Origin: Ruminiclostridium cellobioparum subsp. termitidis CT1112
Lineage (GTDB): Bacteria; Bacillota; Clostridia; Acetivibrionales; DSM-1351
Assembly (NCBI RefSeq): GCF_000350485.1
Contig: NZ_AORV01000015.1
Coordinates: 89,512-153,511, forward strand
DNA length: 64,000 nt
Direction of reading: 5' to 3'
The notes under the pieces were generated by a model. The model was not told the origin of the DNA, searched no databases, and saw nothing but the letters and a program-made list of their open reading frames with translations. Below, piece by piece: positions 26,623 through 35,347 of this stretch; positions within the stretch are counted from its first letter, which is position 1; each line of letters opens with the position of its first letter. The translations under genes were made by a program, and so were the position numbers.

Positions 26623-28198
26623 TCAAACTCCTGCCTCTAAAGTATTCTGCAGGCGAACAACCGGCGTACTGCTTAAAAATGCGGAAGAAGTATTTTTCAC
26701 TTCTGTAGCCGATCATCTGACTCACTTCATACACCTTGAACCTCCCAAGCGAAAGCAGCTCCTTCGCCTTTTCCATTCTCTGTTCTATGAGATAATCGGT
26801 AAAGGTGGTTCCGGTATACTGCTTAAAAAGTCTGCTGAAGTATGTCTGGTTGAGGAAGAATCTGTCGGCAATGCCCTCCAGCGATAAATCCTCTCCTATA
26901 TGGTTTTTTATATATAGCAGCGATTGTTCCACAATGCTTCTGGAACCGGCATTCTGTTTGCTCCTTACTATATCAATGGTGGCTCTGAGCATGTTTTGGC
27001 ACTTTATTTTAAGTTCTCTTAGGTTTTCTGCTTCCATGATCTGCTGGTAACTGACGGTTTTATTCATATCCTTCCAGAAATCAATTCCCATCTTGACAAA
27101 TTTGCCTGAAAGCATGGAGAACATATCAATGGATATCTGTTTCACCTGATCTATGGGAAGATTTCGAAATTCCAGGAAGATATTATCAATCATATTGTCC
27201 AGTTCTTCAAAATCACCATCGTTTATGATGCCCATAAGCAATTTATACTTTTGTATCAATTGTTCATAATCTTCCGACAGCAATCCGGTATCCGGACTTT
27301 GTTCCAATTCCGCCCGGGAGGATAGTCTGCAATTGTATTCCGTCATTTCCACGAGATTTTTGAATATTTTTTCAATCTTAATATCAAATTTCAACTTCAA
27401 CAGAGAGTATGCCGACTGGCATTTCTCGTCAATCTGGAGTTTCAGCCTTTTACCGAACATGTCGGCCGTCTCGTTCCGGCAGGTAGTGACAATAATTTTA
27501 AGAATATCTGCCGAAAGGAAGGTTGGATAACATTGAATTTCATCGCTTATGCCCCCGAATATATTATTGATCAGATTATGATAATTTTCACTCCGGTTAT
27601 ATGGCAGAAGCTCTTCATCCTCACCGGCCGGTTTGATATCCAGAATACCGCATGGCAGCTCCACATCCATATCCAGTTTAAGCAGGTTCTTCCGTTTTAT
27701 AAGTTTTTCTTTTGCGCGCGGTCCCCCCACCAGCAAACTTATCCAGAACTGTTCTCTGAGTTCGGGAAGCAGCTCTTCGAAATTCCTTTGCTCTGTTATC
27801 AGCCTGTGCCCGTTCTCTTTTTTCTTATCCAGGTCTTTCCTTATTTTTGTAAATACCTCTGTTACCTCTTCCATTTTTATGGGTTTTAACAAATAGTGCT
27901 CCACACCGTACTCCACAGCCTTACGTGCATATTCGAATTCTTTATACCCGCTTATGATCACGGCCTTGGGAGGCAGCTGCCTGTCATGTATGTATTTTGC
28001 AAGCTCCAGCCCGGATACCTGGGCCATTTCGATATCTGTTAAAACAACATCCACATCATGGCTTTCAATATATTCTATGGTTTCTTTCCCGTCCTCAAAG
28101 GAAGCGGTAACCTCAAAGCCGAGGCCTCCCCAATCAATATAATTGCATATACCCTGCCTGATGGCTTTTTCATCATCGACAACAATTAATTTATACAT
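26609..28198 (-). CDS. YesN-type response regulator with AraC DNA-binding domain
   Basis: This 529-residue regulator has an N-terminal receiver starting MYKLIVVDDEKAIRQG. The phospho-acceptor Asp is in DVVLTDIEMAQVSG, with the later Lys in YLLKPIKMEEV. A long middle region follows, and then a C-terminal AraC helix-turn-helix pair (LEGIADRFFLNQTYFSRLF and YEVSQMIGYRSEKYFFRIF). It lies directly before and overlaps its kinase gene. Likely targets are this operon and the divergent GH30 xylanase, by analogy with xylan-responsive two-component systems in cellulolytic clostridia. That link is inferred. Confidence 0.92.
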   Translation of the reverse strand: MYKLIVVDDEKAIRQGICNYIDWGGLGFEVTASFEDGKETIEYIESHDVDVVLTDIEMAQVSGLELAKYIHDRQLPPKAVIISGYKEFEYARKAVEYGVEHYLLKPIKMEEVTEVFTKIRKDLDKKKENGHRLITEQRNFEELLPELREQFWISLLVGGPRAKEKLIKRKNLLKLDMDVELPCGILDIKPAGEDEELLPYNRSENYHNLINNIFGGISDEIQCYPTFLSADILKIIVTTCRNETADMFGKRLKLQIDEKCQSAYSLLKLKFDIKIEKIFKNLVEMTEYNCRLSSRAELEQSPDTGLLSEDYEQLIQKYKLLMGIINDGDFEELDNMIDNIFLEFRNLPIDQVKQISIDMFSMLSGKFVKMGIDFWKDMNKTVSYQQIMEAENLRELKIKCQNMLRATIDIVRSKQNAGSRSIVEQSLLYIKNHIGEDLSLEGIADRFFLNQTYFSRLFKQYTGTTFTDYLIEQRMEKAKELLSLGRFKVYEVSQMIGYRSEKYFFRIFKQYAGCSPAEYFRGRSLNDER

Positions 28199-28211
28199 TA
28201 TTTAATCATCC

Positions 28212-29213
28212 TTAGTATGGTGAATTGACATCTATATATTTATCAACATTACGTTTTGTCACTTCTTCGGTAGGAATAATTGTCATCTCTTCATATTCCT
28301 CCCCCTTTATGATGCTCTCTCCTACCCGGATAGCTTTTTTGACCATTTTCGGAGAATATGTCAGGGAGAAGATTGTATACTTCTCCTCGCTTTTAATCCT
28401 TCTATACATTTCCTGAGAGCCTGCCGAACCTGCAATAGCCTTTAGCCTGTCGAAGGTCTTTGGAAAATTTTTATCCGCTTTGTAGGAATCCAGCGCATCC
28501 AGTATACCCAGTGCGATTTCGTCATCATGGGTGAAAATGGCTCCCACCCGGTCAATTTCCGCCTGGCTGTGCTTATCTACCCAGTCTTCAAACAATTTTC
28601 TGGAGTCATCCCGCCGCCATCCGGTATAGCCAACCTGTTCCTTTGTAAAATTGTCGTGGATGGTCTCATCGTAGCCGTCTGTCCGCTGCTGGGGAACCGT
28701 TGACGTGTCGCCCATGACTTCCAGTACCTTTGTGCCATCTGGAAACATGCCGTTAAAAATATCTGCGGTCTGTATCCCTATCCCTGCATTATCCCCTTTG
28801 ACTGTGGCAGATGGAGCAAAATCCGGGATTTCCCTGTCGAAAATAACCAGTGGTATTCCTGCGTCCTGCACAGCCATGGCCGCAGTTTTCAGTGATGCGC
28901 CGTCCATTGGCAGCATTATGATACAACTGACTTTTTTATTAATTAAATTGATGATTTGACCGGATTGTTCATTGGCGTCGGCAGCCACCTTAAATTCATA
29001 GCTCCAGCCGTTTTCTGCCGCTATATCCTTTACTTCCTCCTCGGCGTACCAGGATACACCAACAGGCCAGTCATGAGTCTCCCCGATAACACTGACCGCT
29101 ATCACAATATTTTTGTTGCCGGAAGGCTTATCCTTATTGAAGCTGCTGCAGCCTGAGGAAGATACTGCCGGTATAAAGATAATGAAGAAAATCAGAAAAA
29201 TTTTTTTCCACAT
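28212..29213 (-). CDS. Sensory sugar-binding lipoprotein (RbsB/XylF-like) of a three-component system
   Basis: This 333-residue lipoprotein has Cys22 in SSSGCSS and a type 1 binding-protein fold (VIAVSVIGETHDWPVG, VIFDREIPDF, FTHDDEIALGIL). It is the first gene of an operon running into the YesN regulator (13 bases away) and YesM kinase, with no transporter gene beside it. Membrane-tethered binding proteins in this position (for example XylFII with LytS) present sugar to the kinase rather than transport it. It is paralogous to the true transport protein at 21945-23021. ATG 29213 follows GAGGAAC. Confidence 0.85.
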   Translation of the reverse strand: MWKKIFLIFFIIFIPAVSSSGCSSFNKDKPSGNKNIVIAVSVIGETHDWPVGVSWYAEEEVKDIAAENGWSYEFKVAADANEQSGQIINLINKKVSCIIMLPMDGASLKTAAMAVQDAGIPLVIFDREIPDFAPSATVKGDNAGIGIQTADIFNGMFPDGTKVLEVMGDTSTVPQQRTDGYDETIHDNFTKEQVGYTGWRRDDSRKLFEDWVDKHSQAEIDRVGAIFTHDDEIALGILDALDSYKADKNFPKTFDRLKAIAGSAGSQEMYRRIKSEEKYTIFSLTYSPKMVKKAIRVGESIIKGEEYEEMTIIPTEEVTKRNVDKYIDVNSPY

Positions 29214-29531
29214 TTACAGTTCCTCTTCTTTCCCCATGGTTTTACCGCCTATAGAAACCGGAAGCATAATCCACTGATTATATAATATTTACTTTATATC
29301 ATAAAAAACATTTTTGTTGAATCACCAAAAGTCACAAAAGTCAGTTTTAAATACTTTTGTATTGATAAGATACTTGCCCTTCCGGTTCTTGATTTGTACT
29401 AATAATAGTCTTATCACGGTTTACAAAAAGTATCAAGTATTTCCAGATGACTTTTTATAACATAATTAAAATAGTCAAAAACTGACGAACTAATTTATTT
29501 TTTGTATATTTATATATTTTATGGTAATTTA

Positions 29532-29540
29532 TGGTACAAT
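29532..29540 (+). promoter_or_regulatory. Probable extended -10 promoter of the GH30 xylanase gene
   Basis: TGGTACAAT has the TGn extension followed by a -10 hexamer, 40 bases before the ATG. There is no good -35. The 366-base divergent gap 29214-29579 also holds partly inverted TATCAAGTA / GATACTTG elements (about 29368 and 29431) that could be regulator sites. AGGAGGG lies directly before the start. Confidence 0.45.
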
Positions 29541-29579
29541 ATGTTTAATAACCAAATTTTAAAACAGGAGGGTATTACC

Positions 29580-31181
29580 ATGAAAAAATTTATTCGTTTC
29601 ACAGGTATGGCAATTGTATTAATGCTTTTATTGTCAATAGCTCTGCCTGCCAACATGTATGCAGCATCAGCGGTTACCGTTGACTGGAATACAGCTTACC
29701 AGACCATTGACGGCTTTGGTGTATCGGAAGCTTTTCACCAGTCAAATAATATTGCTCTTTTAGGTGAAGCCAAACAAAATGAAATCTACGACCTGCTATT
29801 CTCAACCACCAATGGAGCCGGTTTTTCCATCTTCCGTTCAATACTGGGTGACGGCGGAACCTGGGGAAATGCAACCGACGGGCCCAACAGGACAATGCAG
29901 CCTTCGGAGACCACCTGGGACTGGACGGCCTCCAACGACGACCAGATACCCATGATCAAAGCCATCCAGTCAACCTATGGTATAAAAAACATACTTTATA
30001 CCGTATGGAGCCCGCCGGCCTGGATGAAAACCACCGGTTCGGTTGCACGGGGATCACTCAAAACCGATAAGTACCAGGCTTATGCCACCTATTTGGCCGA
30101 GCACATTAAAAACTACAAATCAAAATTCGGAATTGACATTACACATATAGGAATATCAAATGAGCCCGACCTGGAAACGGCCTATTCTTCATGTACATGG
30201 ACGGCAGCCCAGTTTAAGACATTTATGAGCAATTATCTTGTACCTACCTTTGACAGGGAAGGCATAACTGCAAAAGTTATTGTGGGTGAAAAGATGACAT
30301 GTTCGGAATCCCTTGCAATAGACAGTCTCAACGATGCTGTCGCAGTGAAAAGAACAGATATCGTGGGATGTCACAATTACGGGTCAACTTATGTGCCGTT
30401 TCCTACTACAAAGGCAAAGGGGAAAGGAATCTGGCAGACCGAGATATCTGACATGAACGGCAATGATATTACAATCACAGATGGTTTGAAATGGTCCAGG
30501 GAAATTCATGATTTTATGACCGTAACTCAGGGAAATGCATGGAACTACTGGTGGGGTGCATGCTACAAAACATATAACGGAGAAGGCCTCATACAAATGG
30601 ATATGAATTCCAAAACCTATAAGGTTGCCAAAAGACTCTATACCATCGGACAATATGCGAGATTTATAAGACCGGGCTGGCAGAGAATTTCTGCTACGGC
30701 CAATCCGGTATCGGGTATATATGTGACTGCATACAAAGATCCCTCTACCGGTAATTTTGCAATAGTTGCCATGAATAACAGTTCGGCCGGCCAATCCGTT
30801 ACATATACCTTAAACGGCTTTTCACCCTCTTCTGTAACACCGTTTACCACCTCAGCAACTCAAAATTTAGCTGAAGGTGCAAAAATAGCCGTCAGCGGCT
30901 CCAGTTTTACCGGTACTATAGCAGCAAACTCAATAACCACTTTTGTAGGTTCAACCGGTTCAAGCCAGGAAATCTACGGAGATGTCAACGGTGACAGAGT
31001 TGTCGACGCCCTTGACTTTGCTCTTGTGAAACAGTATCTGACAGGCCAGATAAGCACCTTCCCGTCACAGGACGGAATCAGGCTGGCCGATGTAAACAGG
31101 GACAGCAGTGTGGATGCTCTTGACCTGGCAATATTAAAGAAGTACCTTCTAGGAGAAATTATAACACTGCCGGTTAATTAG
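29580..31181 (+). CDS. GH30 (subfamily 8-like) xylanase with type I dockerin
   Basis: This 533-residue secreted cellulosomal enzyme has a signal peptide cut near NMYAASA. The (beta/alpha)8 GH30 domain has the acid/base Glu195 in GISNEPDLE and nucleophile Glu288 in IWQTEIS. A beta-sandwich wraps the C-terminal part (to about 455). The dockerin (about 466-527) has two calcium loops, GDVNGDRVVDALD and ADVNRDSSVDALD. In the subfamily the Arg-rich YIRRSYG stretch recognises glucuronate. Here the equivalent stretch reads WWGACYKTYNGEG, so the enzyme may not depend on glucuronic acid. The start ATG 29580 follows CAGGAGGG. It is divergent from the sensory operon. Confidence 0.92.
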   Translation: MKKFIRFTGMAIVLMLLLSIALPANMYAASAVTVDWNTAYQTIDGFGVSEAFHQSNNIALLGEAKQNEIYDLLFSTTNGAGFSIFRSILGDGGTWGNATDGPNRTMQPSETTWDWTASNDDQIPMIKAIQSTYGIKNILYTVWSPPAWMKTTGSVARGSLKTDKYQAYATYLAEHIKNYKSKFGIDITHIGISNEPDLETAYSSCTWTAAQFKTFMSNYLVPTFDREGITAKVIVGEKMTCSESLAIDSLNDAVAVKRTDIVGCHNYGSTYVPFPTTKAKGKGIWQTEISDMNGNDITITDGLKWSREIHDFMTVTQGNAWNYWWGACYKTYNGEGLIQMDMNSKTYKVAKRLYTIGQYARFIRPGWQRISATANPVSGIYVTAYKDPSTGNFAIVAMNNSSAGQSVTYTLNGFSPSSVTPFTTSATQNLAEGAKIAVSGSSFTGTIAANSITTFVGSTGSSQEIYGDVNGDRVVDALDFALVKQYLTGQISTFPSQDGIRLADVNRDSSVDALDLAILKKYLLGEIITLPVN

Positions 31182-31221
31182 TTTACCAGACCATAAAAGA
31201 ATGCCGGTATATTTTACAAGC

Positions 31222-31267
31222 AAATGGGAATGTCTCAAAAATACCTCATTTTGAGACATTCCCATTT
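31222..31267. terminator. Strong bidirectional terminator
   Basis: A 19-bp perfect stem (AAATGGGAATGTCTCAAAA and its complement) with an eight-base loop lies between the convergent GH30 and SIS-protein genes. It is followed on the plus strand by TAATGTTCC. Confidence 0.88.
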
Positions 31268-31306
31268 TAATGTTCCGTGGCATAAAAATGCAATGAAATA
31301 ACTTTA

Positions 31307-32542
31307 TTAGGCAGTAAATCTCCCCATATCATAGAGTGTATTTATTATGGCACTCACAGCAATCCTCTGGCCGTCTTGAGCCCTCTGATAGCTTCTGAAG
31401 CCGCCGGCATCCTGCACAACAGCCATTAAATCGGCAGCATTGCTTGAACCGATAACCCCTCCATTTTCAAAACCAAGTATCCCTATTCGTACAGTCTTGT
31501 CCAAACTTACAAGCGGATGTAAAATATTTTCCGAGTTCCCGCTGGAACTGAAGCCAAGCAGCAAATCTCCATTTCTAACTCCCAGATTTCTGATAATCTT
31601 TGTAAAAGCATCACTTTTTAAATATCCATTAATATATCCATTGTTTATACTCTTTGTCATATTTTTAACATAAGAGGTCACATCAAATATTCTGGCATAT
31701 CCATCAGCCGGATCATTCGCCAGCTCCTTGAGCGCATCGGCAGCAAATGATGCTATGGAAGCACTTCCTCCATTTCCGAAGGCAAAAATCCGGCTGCCTT
31801 CTCTGAGCTTTTTTTCTATTACTGCTGAAATACCGGCAAGATTTTTATTGGAAAAATAACGACCCTTTAATGATCTTAAAAGCAGCTGGCAATATTCCGA
31901 TAATGCTTCGGCACCCTGATCCTTAAACTCGGTATCAGTTTTAAATGCCAGATTTGCAGACAGGAAATGAAGAACGATTTGAGCTGTATCCCTTGCGACA
32001 AGTGTGTTATCCGAGTTGATAAAAATATTGATTCCGGTATACTCCGGAATCCTTTTCATATTTGAAATCAATACGTTTATTCCGCCATTTTCATAGTTAT
32101 ATTCAAATGCTTTCCGGAGTATCCTGTCATCTTTTTCAAACTGCACCCCTACCAGTACATCCCTTTTACCAAAATGTCTCCGCTCTAAAATATCCTTCAG
32201 CCGGTACGGACAGGGGCCTTCATTTCTGAAAGCTGTTATTTCAGGGATTCCCATGGTTATGACACTCAAATTGTTTGTTTTCAGGAAATTAAAATTTGCG
32301 TGATTTATTATGTGGTAATCCTGCCCGGTGCCAAAAAACATTATTTCATTATGCCGTGCTCTTGCCCGGACCAGCACCCTTGAAAATTCCTCTATTTCAT
32401 CTATTGAGCTGCTACATAGCTCACGCAAGGCATTCCGTATTTGCTTCAAATATTGTTCTATTATACCGGCCCGTGTTTTCATATCCGGATAAAATTTTAG
32501 TCCTTCTTTCGTTTTTCCTGCTAATACCGCGTTCATATTCAT
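31307..32542 (-). CDS. Double SIS-domain phosphosugar-binding protein
   Basis: This 411-residue protein appears to hold two sugar-isomerase (SIS) domains. The first is poorly conserved (about 40-190). The second is clear (about 215-405), with the phosphosugar loop AFGNGGSASIASFAADA and the motif GFSSSGNSENIL, as in GmhA/DiaA proteins. It may isomerise or sense a phosphosugar. There is no helix-turn-helix, so it is not an RpiR regulator. On the minus strand the leader has two tandem GAGGTGA-type sites. The nearer one serves ATG 32542. It stands alone, separated from the GH30 gene by a strong terminator. Confidence 0.78.
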   Translation of the reverse strand: MNMNAVLAGKTKEGLKFYPDMKTRAGIIEQYLKQIRNALRELCSSSIDEIEEFSRVLVRARARHNEIMFFGTGQDYHIINHANFNFLKTNNLSVITMGIPEITAFRNEGPCPYRLKDILERRHFGKRDVLVGVQFEKDDRILRKAFEYNYENGGINVLISNMKRIPEYTGINIFINSDNTLVARDTAQIVLHFLSANLAFKTDTEFKDQGAEALSEYCQLLLRSLKGRYFSNKNLAGISAVIEKKLREGSRIFAFGNGGSASIASFAADALKELANDPADGYARIFDVTSYVKNMTKSINNGYINGYLKSDAFTKIIRNLGVRNGDLLLGFSSSGNSENILHPLVSLDKTVRIGILGFENGGVIGSSNAADLMAVVQDAGGFRSYQRAQDGQRIAVSAIINTLYDMGRFTA

Positions 32543-32867
32543 ATTTAATCACCCCTATCACCTCTCGAGCAAAACTTTGCCTCAAATTAATCACCTCTCT
32601 CACCAAAAACAGATTTAAAGTTTGAGAACGTATTCATAAATATTTAATAACCAGGAACATCCTTTTACATATATGGTAATTTTTACAACAGAATAACACA
32701 CTATCAATTCGGTAACATTGGTAAATTTACCTAATAAATCCCTTGTTTTGCAGCTTAAATTTCTATGTCATGTCTCTGTAAAAATTTTTTTTATATTTCA
32801 AAGCTGTCACCGTACTTTATATCATAGTTAATGGATAGGTCTTCAAAATTTAGATTGGTATAGGATA

Positions 32868-32895
32868 TTGAAATACACACATAATATCGTATAGA
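32868..32895 (+). promoter_or_regulatory. Promoter of the small membrane protein gene
   Basis: TTGAAA (32868-32873) and TATAGA (32890-32895) are separated by 16 bases, 24 bases before the ATG at 32919. The rest of the 376-base gap 32543-32918 is AT-rich leader for the two divergent genes. I recognise no riboswitch there. Confidence 0.5.
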
Positions 32896-32918
32896 AAAAT
32901 TGGTACGGGAGGTTGCTT

Positions 32919-33398
32919 ATGACTAATCAGGTAATAGTATGGTCTATGCTGATTCTGCCCTGGCTGTCACTCTTCTTTATGAAGAAGGAAGAGATCAGGC
33001 GCTGGATGCCGGTTGCCCTATTCACTATGGTAACAAACACAATTATCATAGATATAGGTGTTGGCCTAAAACTGTGGGAAACCCGGGTGAATATCTTTCC
33101 ACTTGATCAAATGATAAGTTTTGTCTACGGTGTTTTGCCAATAGCTGCAATGTGGATTTTCAAATTCACCTATGGACGATTTTGGCTCTATTTTGTTATT
33201 GAAATACTTCTGAGCACTCTTTTTATCCGCGTGATACATCCCTGGCTGCATAGAAGAGGAATATTTATATGGCTAAATCAGGATTTCCTCAAAGGAATCT
33301 GGATATATGTAATGACAATCACACATTATTTATTAATCTATCTCTATGGAATGTGGCAGGATGGCAAATTTGCACGGCCTCATAAAAACAGGTCATAA
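32919..33398 (+). CDS. Small four-TM membrane protein, CBO0543-like
   Basis: This 159-residue protein has about four hydrophobic segments, beginning WSMLILPWLSLFFM and ending with HYLLIYLYGMW before a basic tail. The composition and layout recall the clostridial CBO0543 family of unknown function. The ATG at 32919 has GGGAGG six bases before it. A TTG two codons earlier is less likely. It appears monocistronic, with a promoter at 32868 and a terminator at 33432. No catalytic residues are evident. Confidence 0.7.
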   Translation: MTNQVIVWSMLILPWLSLFFMKKEEIRRWMPVALFTMVTNTIIIDIGVGLKLWETRVNIFPLDQMISFVYGVLPIAAMWIFKFTYGRFWLYFVIEILLSTLFIRVIHPWLHRRGIFIWLNQDFLKGIWIYVMTITHYLLIYLYGMWQDGKFARPHKNRS

Positions 33399-33431
33399 TC
33401 CTCATCGTCCGGAATAATTTAAACAAAAAAG

Positions 33432-33466
33432 CAATTAAGGAACCCTGAAAGTGGGTTCCTTAATTG
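33432..33466. terminator. Bidirectional hairpin terminator
   Basis: CAATTAAGGAACCC pairs perfectly with GGGTTCCTTAATTG around a seven-base loop. It is flanked by AAAAAAG on the left and TTTCGAT on the right, between convergent genes. Confidence 0.88.
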
Positions 33467-33497
33467 TTTCGATATTAATTTCGTTCTTGCTCCCTGT

Positions 33498-34199
33498 TCA
33501 AATACTTTTGTCTTGCTGTGATTCAGTTATAAAGTGTCCTGCATAAATTATTCCCATCAATCCCAGGATATACGTTGCCCATATTACCGCATCCCTGAAA
33601 TGTACCGTTATTCCGCCGATTCCTGTTACTGCCAGAAACAGGTCTGAAATCACAAACATAAATGCTCCGGCTGCCACCAGCAGGTATTTTTTATGTATTC
33701 TTACCAGAGACCAGGAGAAGGCAGCCATTGTCGAAACCCATAGCCCGTATGCAAGTACGCCGTAAGACATAAAACTTTTGTCCTTTGGAAATACTAAAAG
33801 CCCCCATAATAAAATGGTTATTGCCCAGTACAACGCCATAAATATGTAAGAGTATTTGCAAAAAATTGTTAAGCCATGTTTTTTAACGGTTTTTGCATAA
33901 GCGAGGATGAAAGAAACATGTGCAAGGGCAAAGAATACGATACTTCCTATAATACCAACTCCAGGTATGACATCCGAATTAATAAGATCTCCGATAAAGC
34001 ACAGGGACATCCCGATGGCAACATATTTTGTATAAACCTTTGTCCTGTTAAAATGCCTTATTAATAATGCCGCCAGGACAAAGGACAGGCTTAAAATCAC
34101 TTTTACCGGTACAGCAAGGCCTCCTGACGGATTGGATGTATTTATAATTAAACCGATTGAATAAATGACTAACTGAATTGCAATTAAAATATAAAACAT
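33498..34199 (-). CDS. YhhN/TMEM86-family membrane protein (putative lysoplasmalogenase)
   Basis: This 233-residue protein has about eight membrane spans. Conserved polar residues within membrane segments, seen in CFIGDLINSD, FALAHVSFI and FVISDLFLAV, are the YhhN family hallmarks. Family members such as TMEM86B hydrolyse the vinyl ether bond of lysoplasmalogens. That fits an anaerobic clostridium, which can contain plasmalogens. The ATG at 34199 follows AAAGGAGG. It lies between two unrelated single genes and seems monocistronic. Confidence 0.82.
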   Translation of the reverse strand: MFYILIAIQLVIYSIGLIINTSNPSGGLAVPVKVILSLSFVLAALLIRHFNRTKVYTKYVAIGMSLCFIGDLINSDVIPGVGIIGSIVFFALAHVSFILAYAKTVKKHGLTIFCKYSYIFMALYWAITILLWGLLVFPKDKSFMSYGVLAYGLWVSTMAAFSWSLVRIHKKYLLVAAGAFMFVISDLFLAVTGIGGITVHFRDAVIWATYILGLMGIIYAGHFITESQQDKSI

Positions 34200-34400
34200 T
34201 TTAAACCTCCTTTAAAAAATTAGCAAACAATTGAAATTCAAAAGCATGTTTTTCTAAATTTTAACATAAATCAGCAGGATTTGTAATCATAAATCCTGGA
34301 ATACAAGCTAAAAATAGTGCAAAAAATAAAGGCACTGTTCAATGTGCTTGTCTACAGTACCTTCTTATATTGCTTTCTTACCCAACATTCAAAATTTTAT

Positions 34401-35105
34401 TTATTCCTTGCGGAAATCATTGCGAGGCGGTTCAGTATGCCGCTGACTTCCTCTTCCCATTCCGCGACGGTGACCGAATCGCATATCTTCAGGGCGGCGT
34501 TCAAAAGGAATATTCCCTGCATGCTGCCGTCCCCTCTCAAAACGTGGATCATACTGTTCCGCAGAATATCCTCTGCCGCATTCCTTATTGTTATGTCCCC
34601 TGAAATGATGGTCAAACGGATTTTCCCCATGCATACGCGGATCAAAATCCGGTTCGGCTTGTTCGCTGCCCAGTTCGGTTTCAAGTGTTTCAATGATACG
34701 GCTAAGGTAATCACTGAGATTTTTTTGTTCTTCTTCGCTCAAACACTCAAACAGCTTGTCAAAGCTGAATTCCTGTTCATCTGACTGGGTTGCCCTGGTG
34801 CCTTCCTCTGTGAGCTTTATATTTAGAATTCTGCGGTCAGTTTCTGACGGTGTGCGTGTGATGTATCCGTTTCTCTCCAGCTTGGCAAGAAGTTCTCCCA
34901 GGGATTGAGGCCTCATATCCAGCAGATATGACAGCTCTTTCTGGCTGATTTCAGGCTGCAGCTTGAGTATTGCCAATACCCTGCCCTGCCCTTTTCGTGT
35001 GTCTCCCATCGGTCCAAAGTGCATATGATTTTGCTGATGGCAGCGGTGAAGCAACCATTCTACCCGTGTAAACTGCCTAATCAAATCAAAATTATTTTCC
35101 GCCAC
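34401..35105 (-). CDS. MarR-family regulator with a long Arg/His-rich C-terminal tail
   Basis: The 234-residue protein has a winged helix at about 30-130, including KELSYLLDMRPQSLGELLAKL and the wing TPSETDRRILNIKLTEEG. The last 80 residues are a non-globular, Arg/His/Gly-rich tail (for example HHFRGHNN and RRGMGRGSQRH), which is unusual for MarR proteins and could bind metal or nucleic acid. The start is GTG 35105 with GGAGGG eight bases before it. Three perfect GGTACC-centred palindromes lie 37-105 bases upstream, so it is probably autoregulated. No obvious partner gene is adjacent. Confidence 0.85.
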   Translation of the reverse strand: MAENNFDLIRQFTRVEWLLHRCHQQNHMHFGPMGDTRKGQGRVLAILKLQPEISQKELSYLLDMRPQSLGELLAKLERNGYITRTPSETDRRILNIKLTEEGTRATQSDEQEFSFDKLFECLSEEEQKNLSDYLSRIIETLETELGSEQAEPDFDPRMHGENPFDHHFRGHNNKECGRGYSAEQYDPRFERGRQHAGNIPFERRPEDMRFGHRRGMGRGSQRHTEPPRNDFRKE

Positions 35106-35141
35106 TTAAAATCCCTCCAATTCATGTCATAATTATTTTCT

Positions 35142-35209
35142 TAAGGTACCTTATTTTATATTGTAAAGGTACCTTATTTATTTGTCAATAATTTTATTAA
35201 GGTACCTTG
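35142..35209. promoter_or_regulatory. Three tandem MarR-type operators (AAGGTACCTT)
   Basis: Three copies of AAGGTACCTT lie at 35143-35152, 35166-35175 and 35199-35208. Two extend further as T/A-AAGGTACCTTA. Centres are 23 and 33 bases apart. They sit directly upstream of the GTG-started MarR gene and overlap the likely promoter region, as expected for autorepression. Confidence 0.75.
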
Positions 35210-35229
35210 CATTTTTATTGAAAATAAAT

Positions 35230-35266
35230 AACCCCACCCTTTTCATTTTCGGTCAAGGGTGGGGTT
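35230..35266 (-). terminator. Terminator of the GH9 gene
   Basis: AACCCCACCCTT pairs with AAGGGTGGGGTT. On the minus strand the stem is followed by ATTTATTTTC. It lies about 80 bases downstream of the GH9 stop codon and insulates the MarR operator region. Confidence 0.82.
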
Positions 35267-35347
35267 ATAATTATGTAAATTTATTCTACCAGATAAAACC
35301 ATAACATTTTAAAGAAATATTTCTATTAACATTTCTATTAATTTTTA

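Noticed and set aside
32421..32606. Possible leader peptide upstream of the SIS-protein gene (TTG start with its own AGAGGTGA)
   Set aside because: It overlaps the SIS gene in another frame. A true leader would be expected to end before or at the start codon; the tandem ribosome-site-like sequences are noted in the gene entry.
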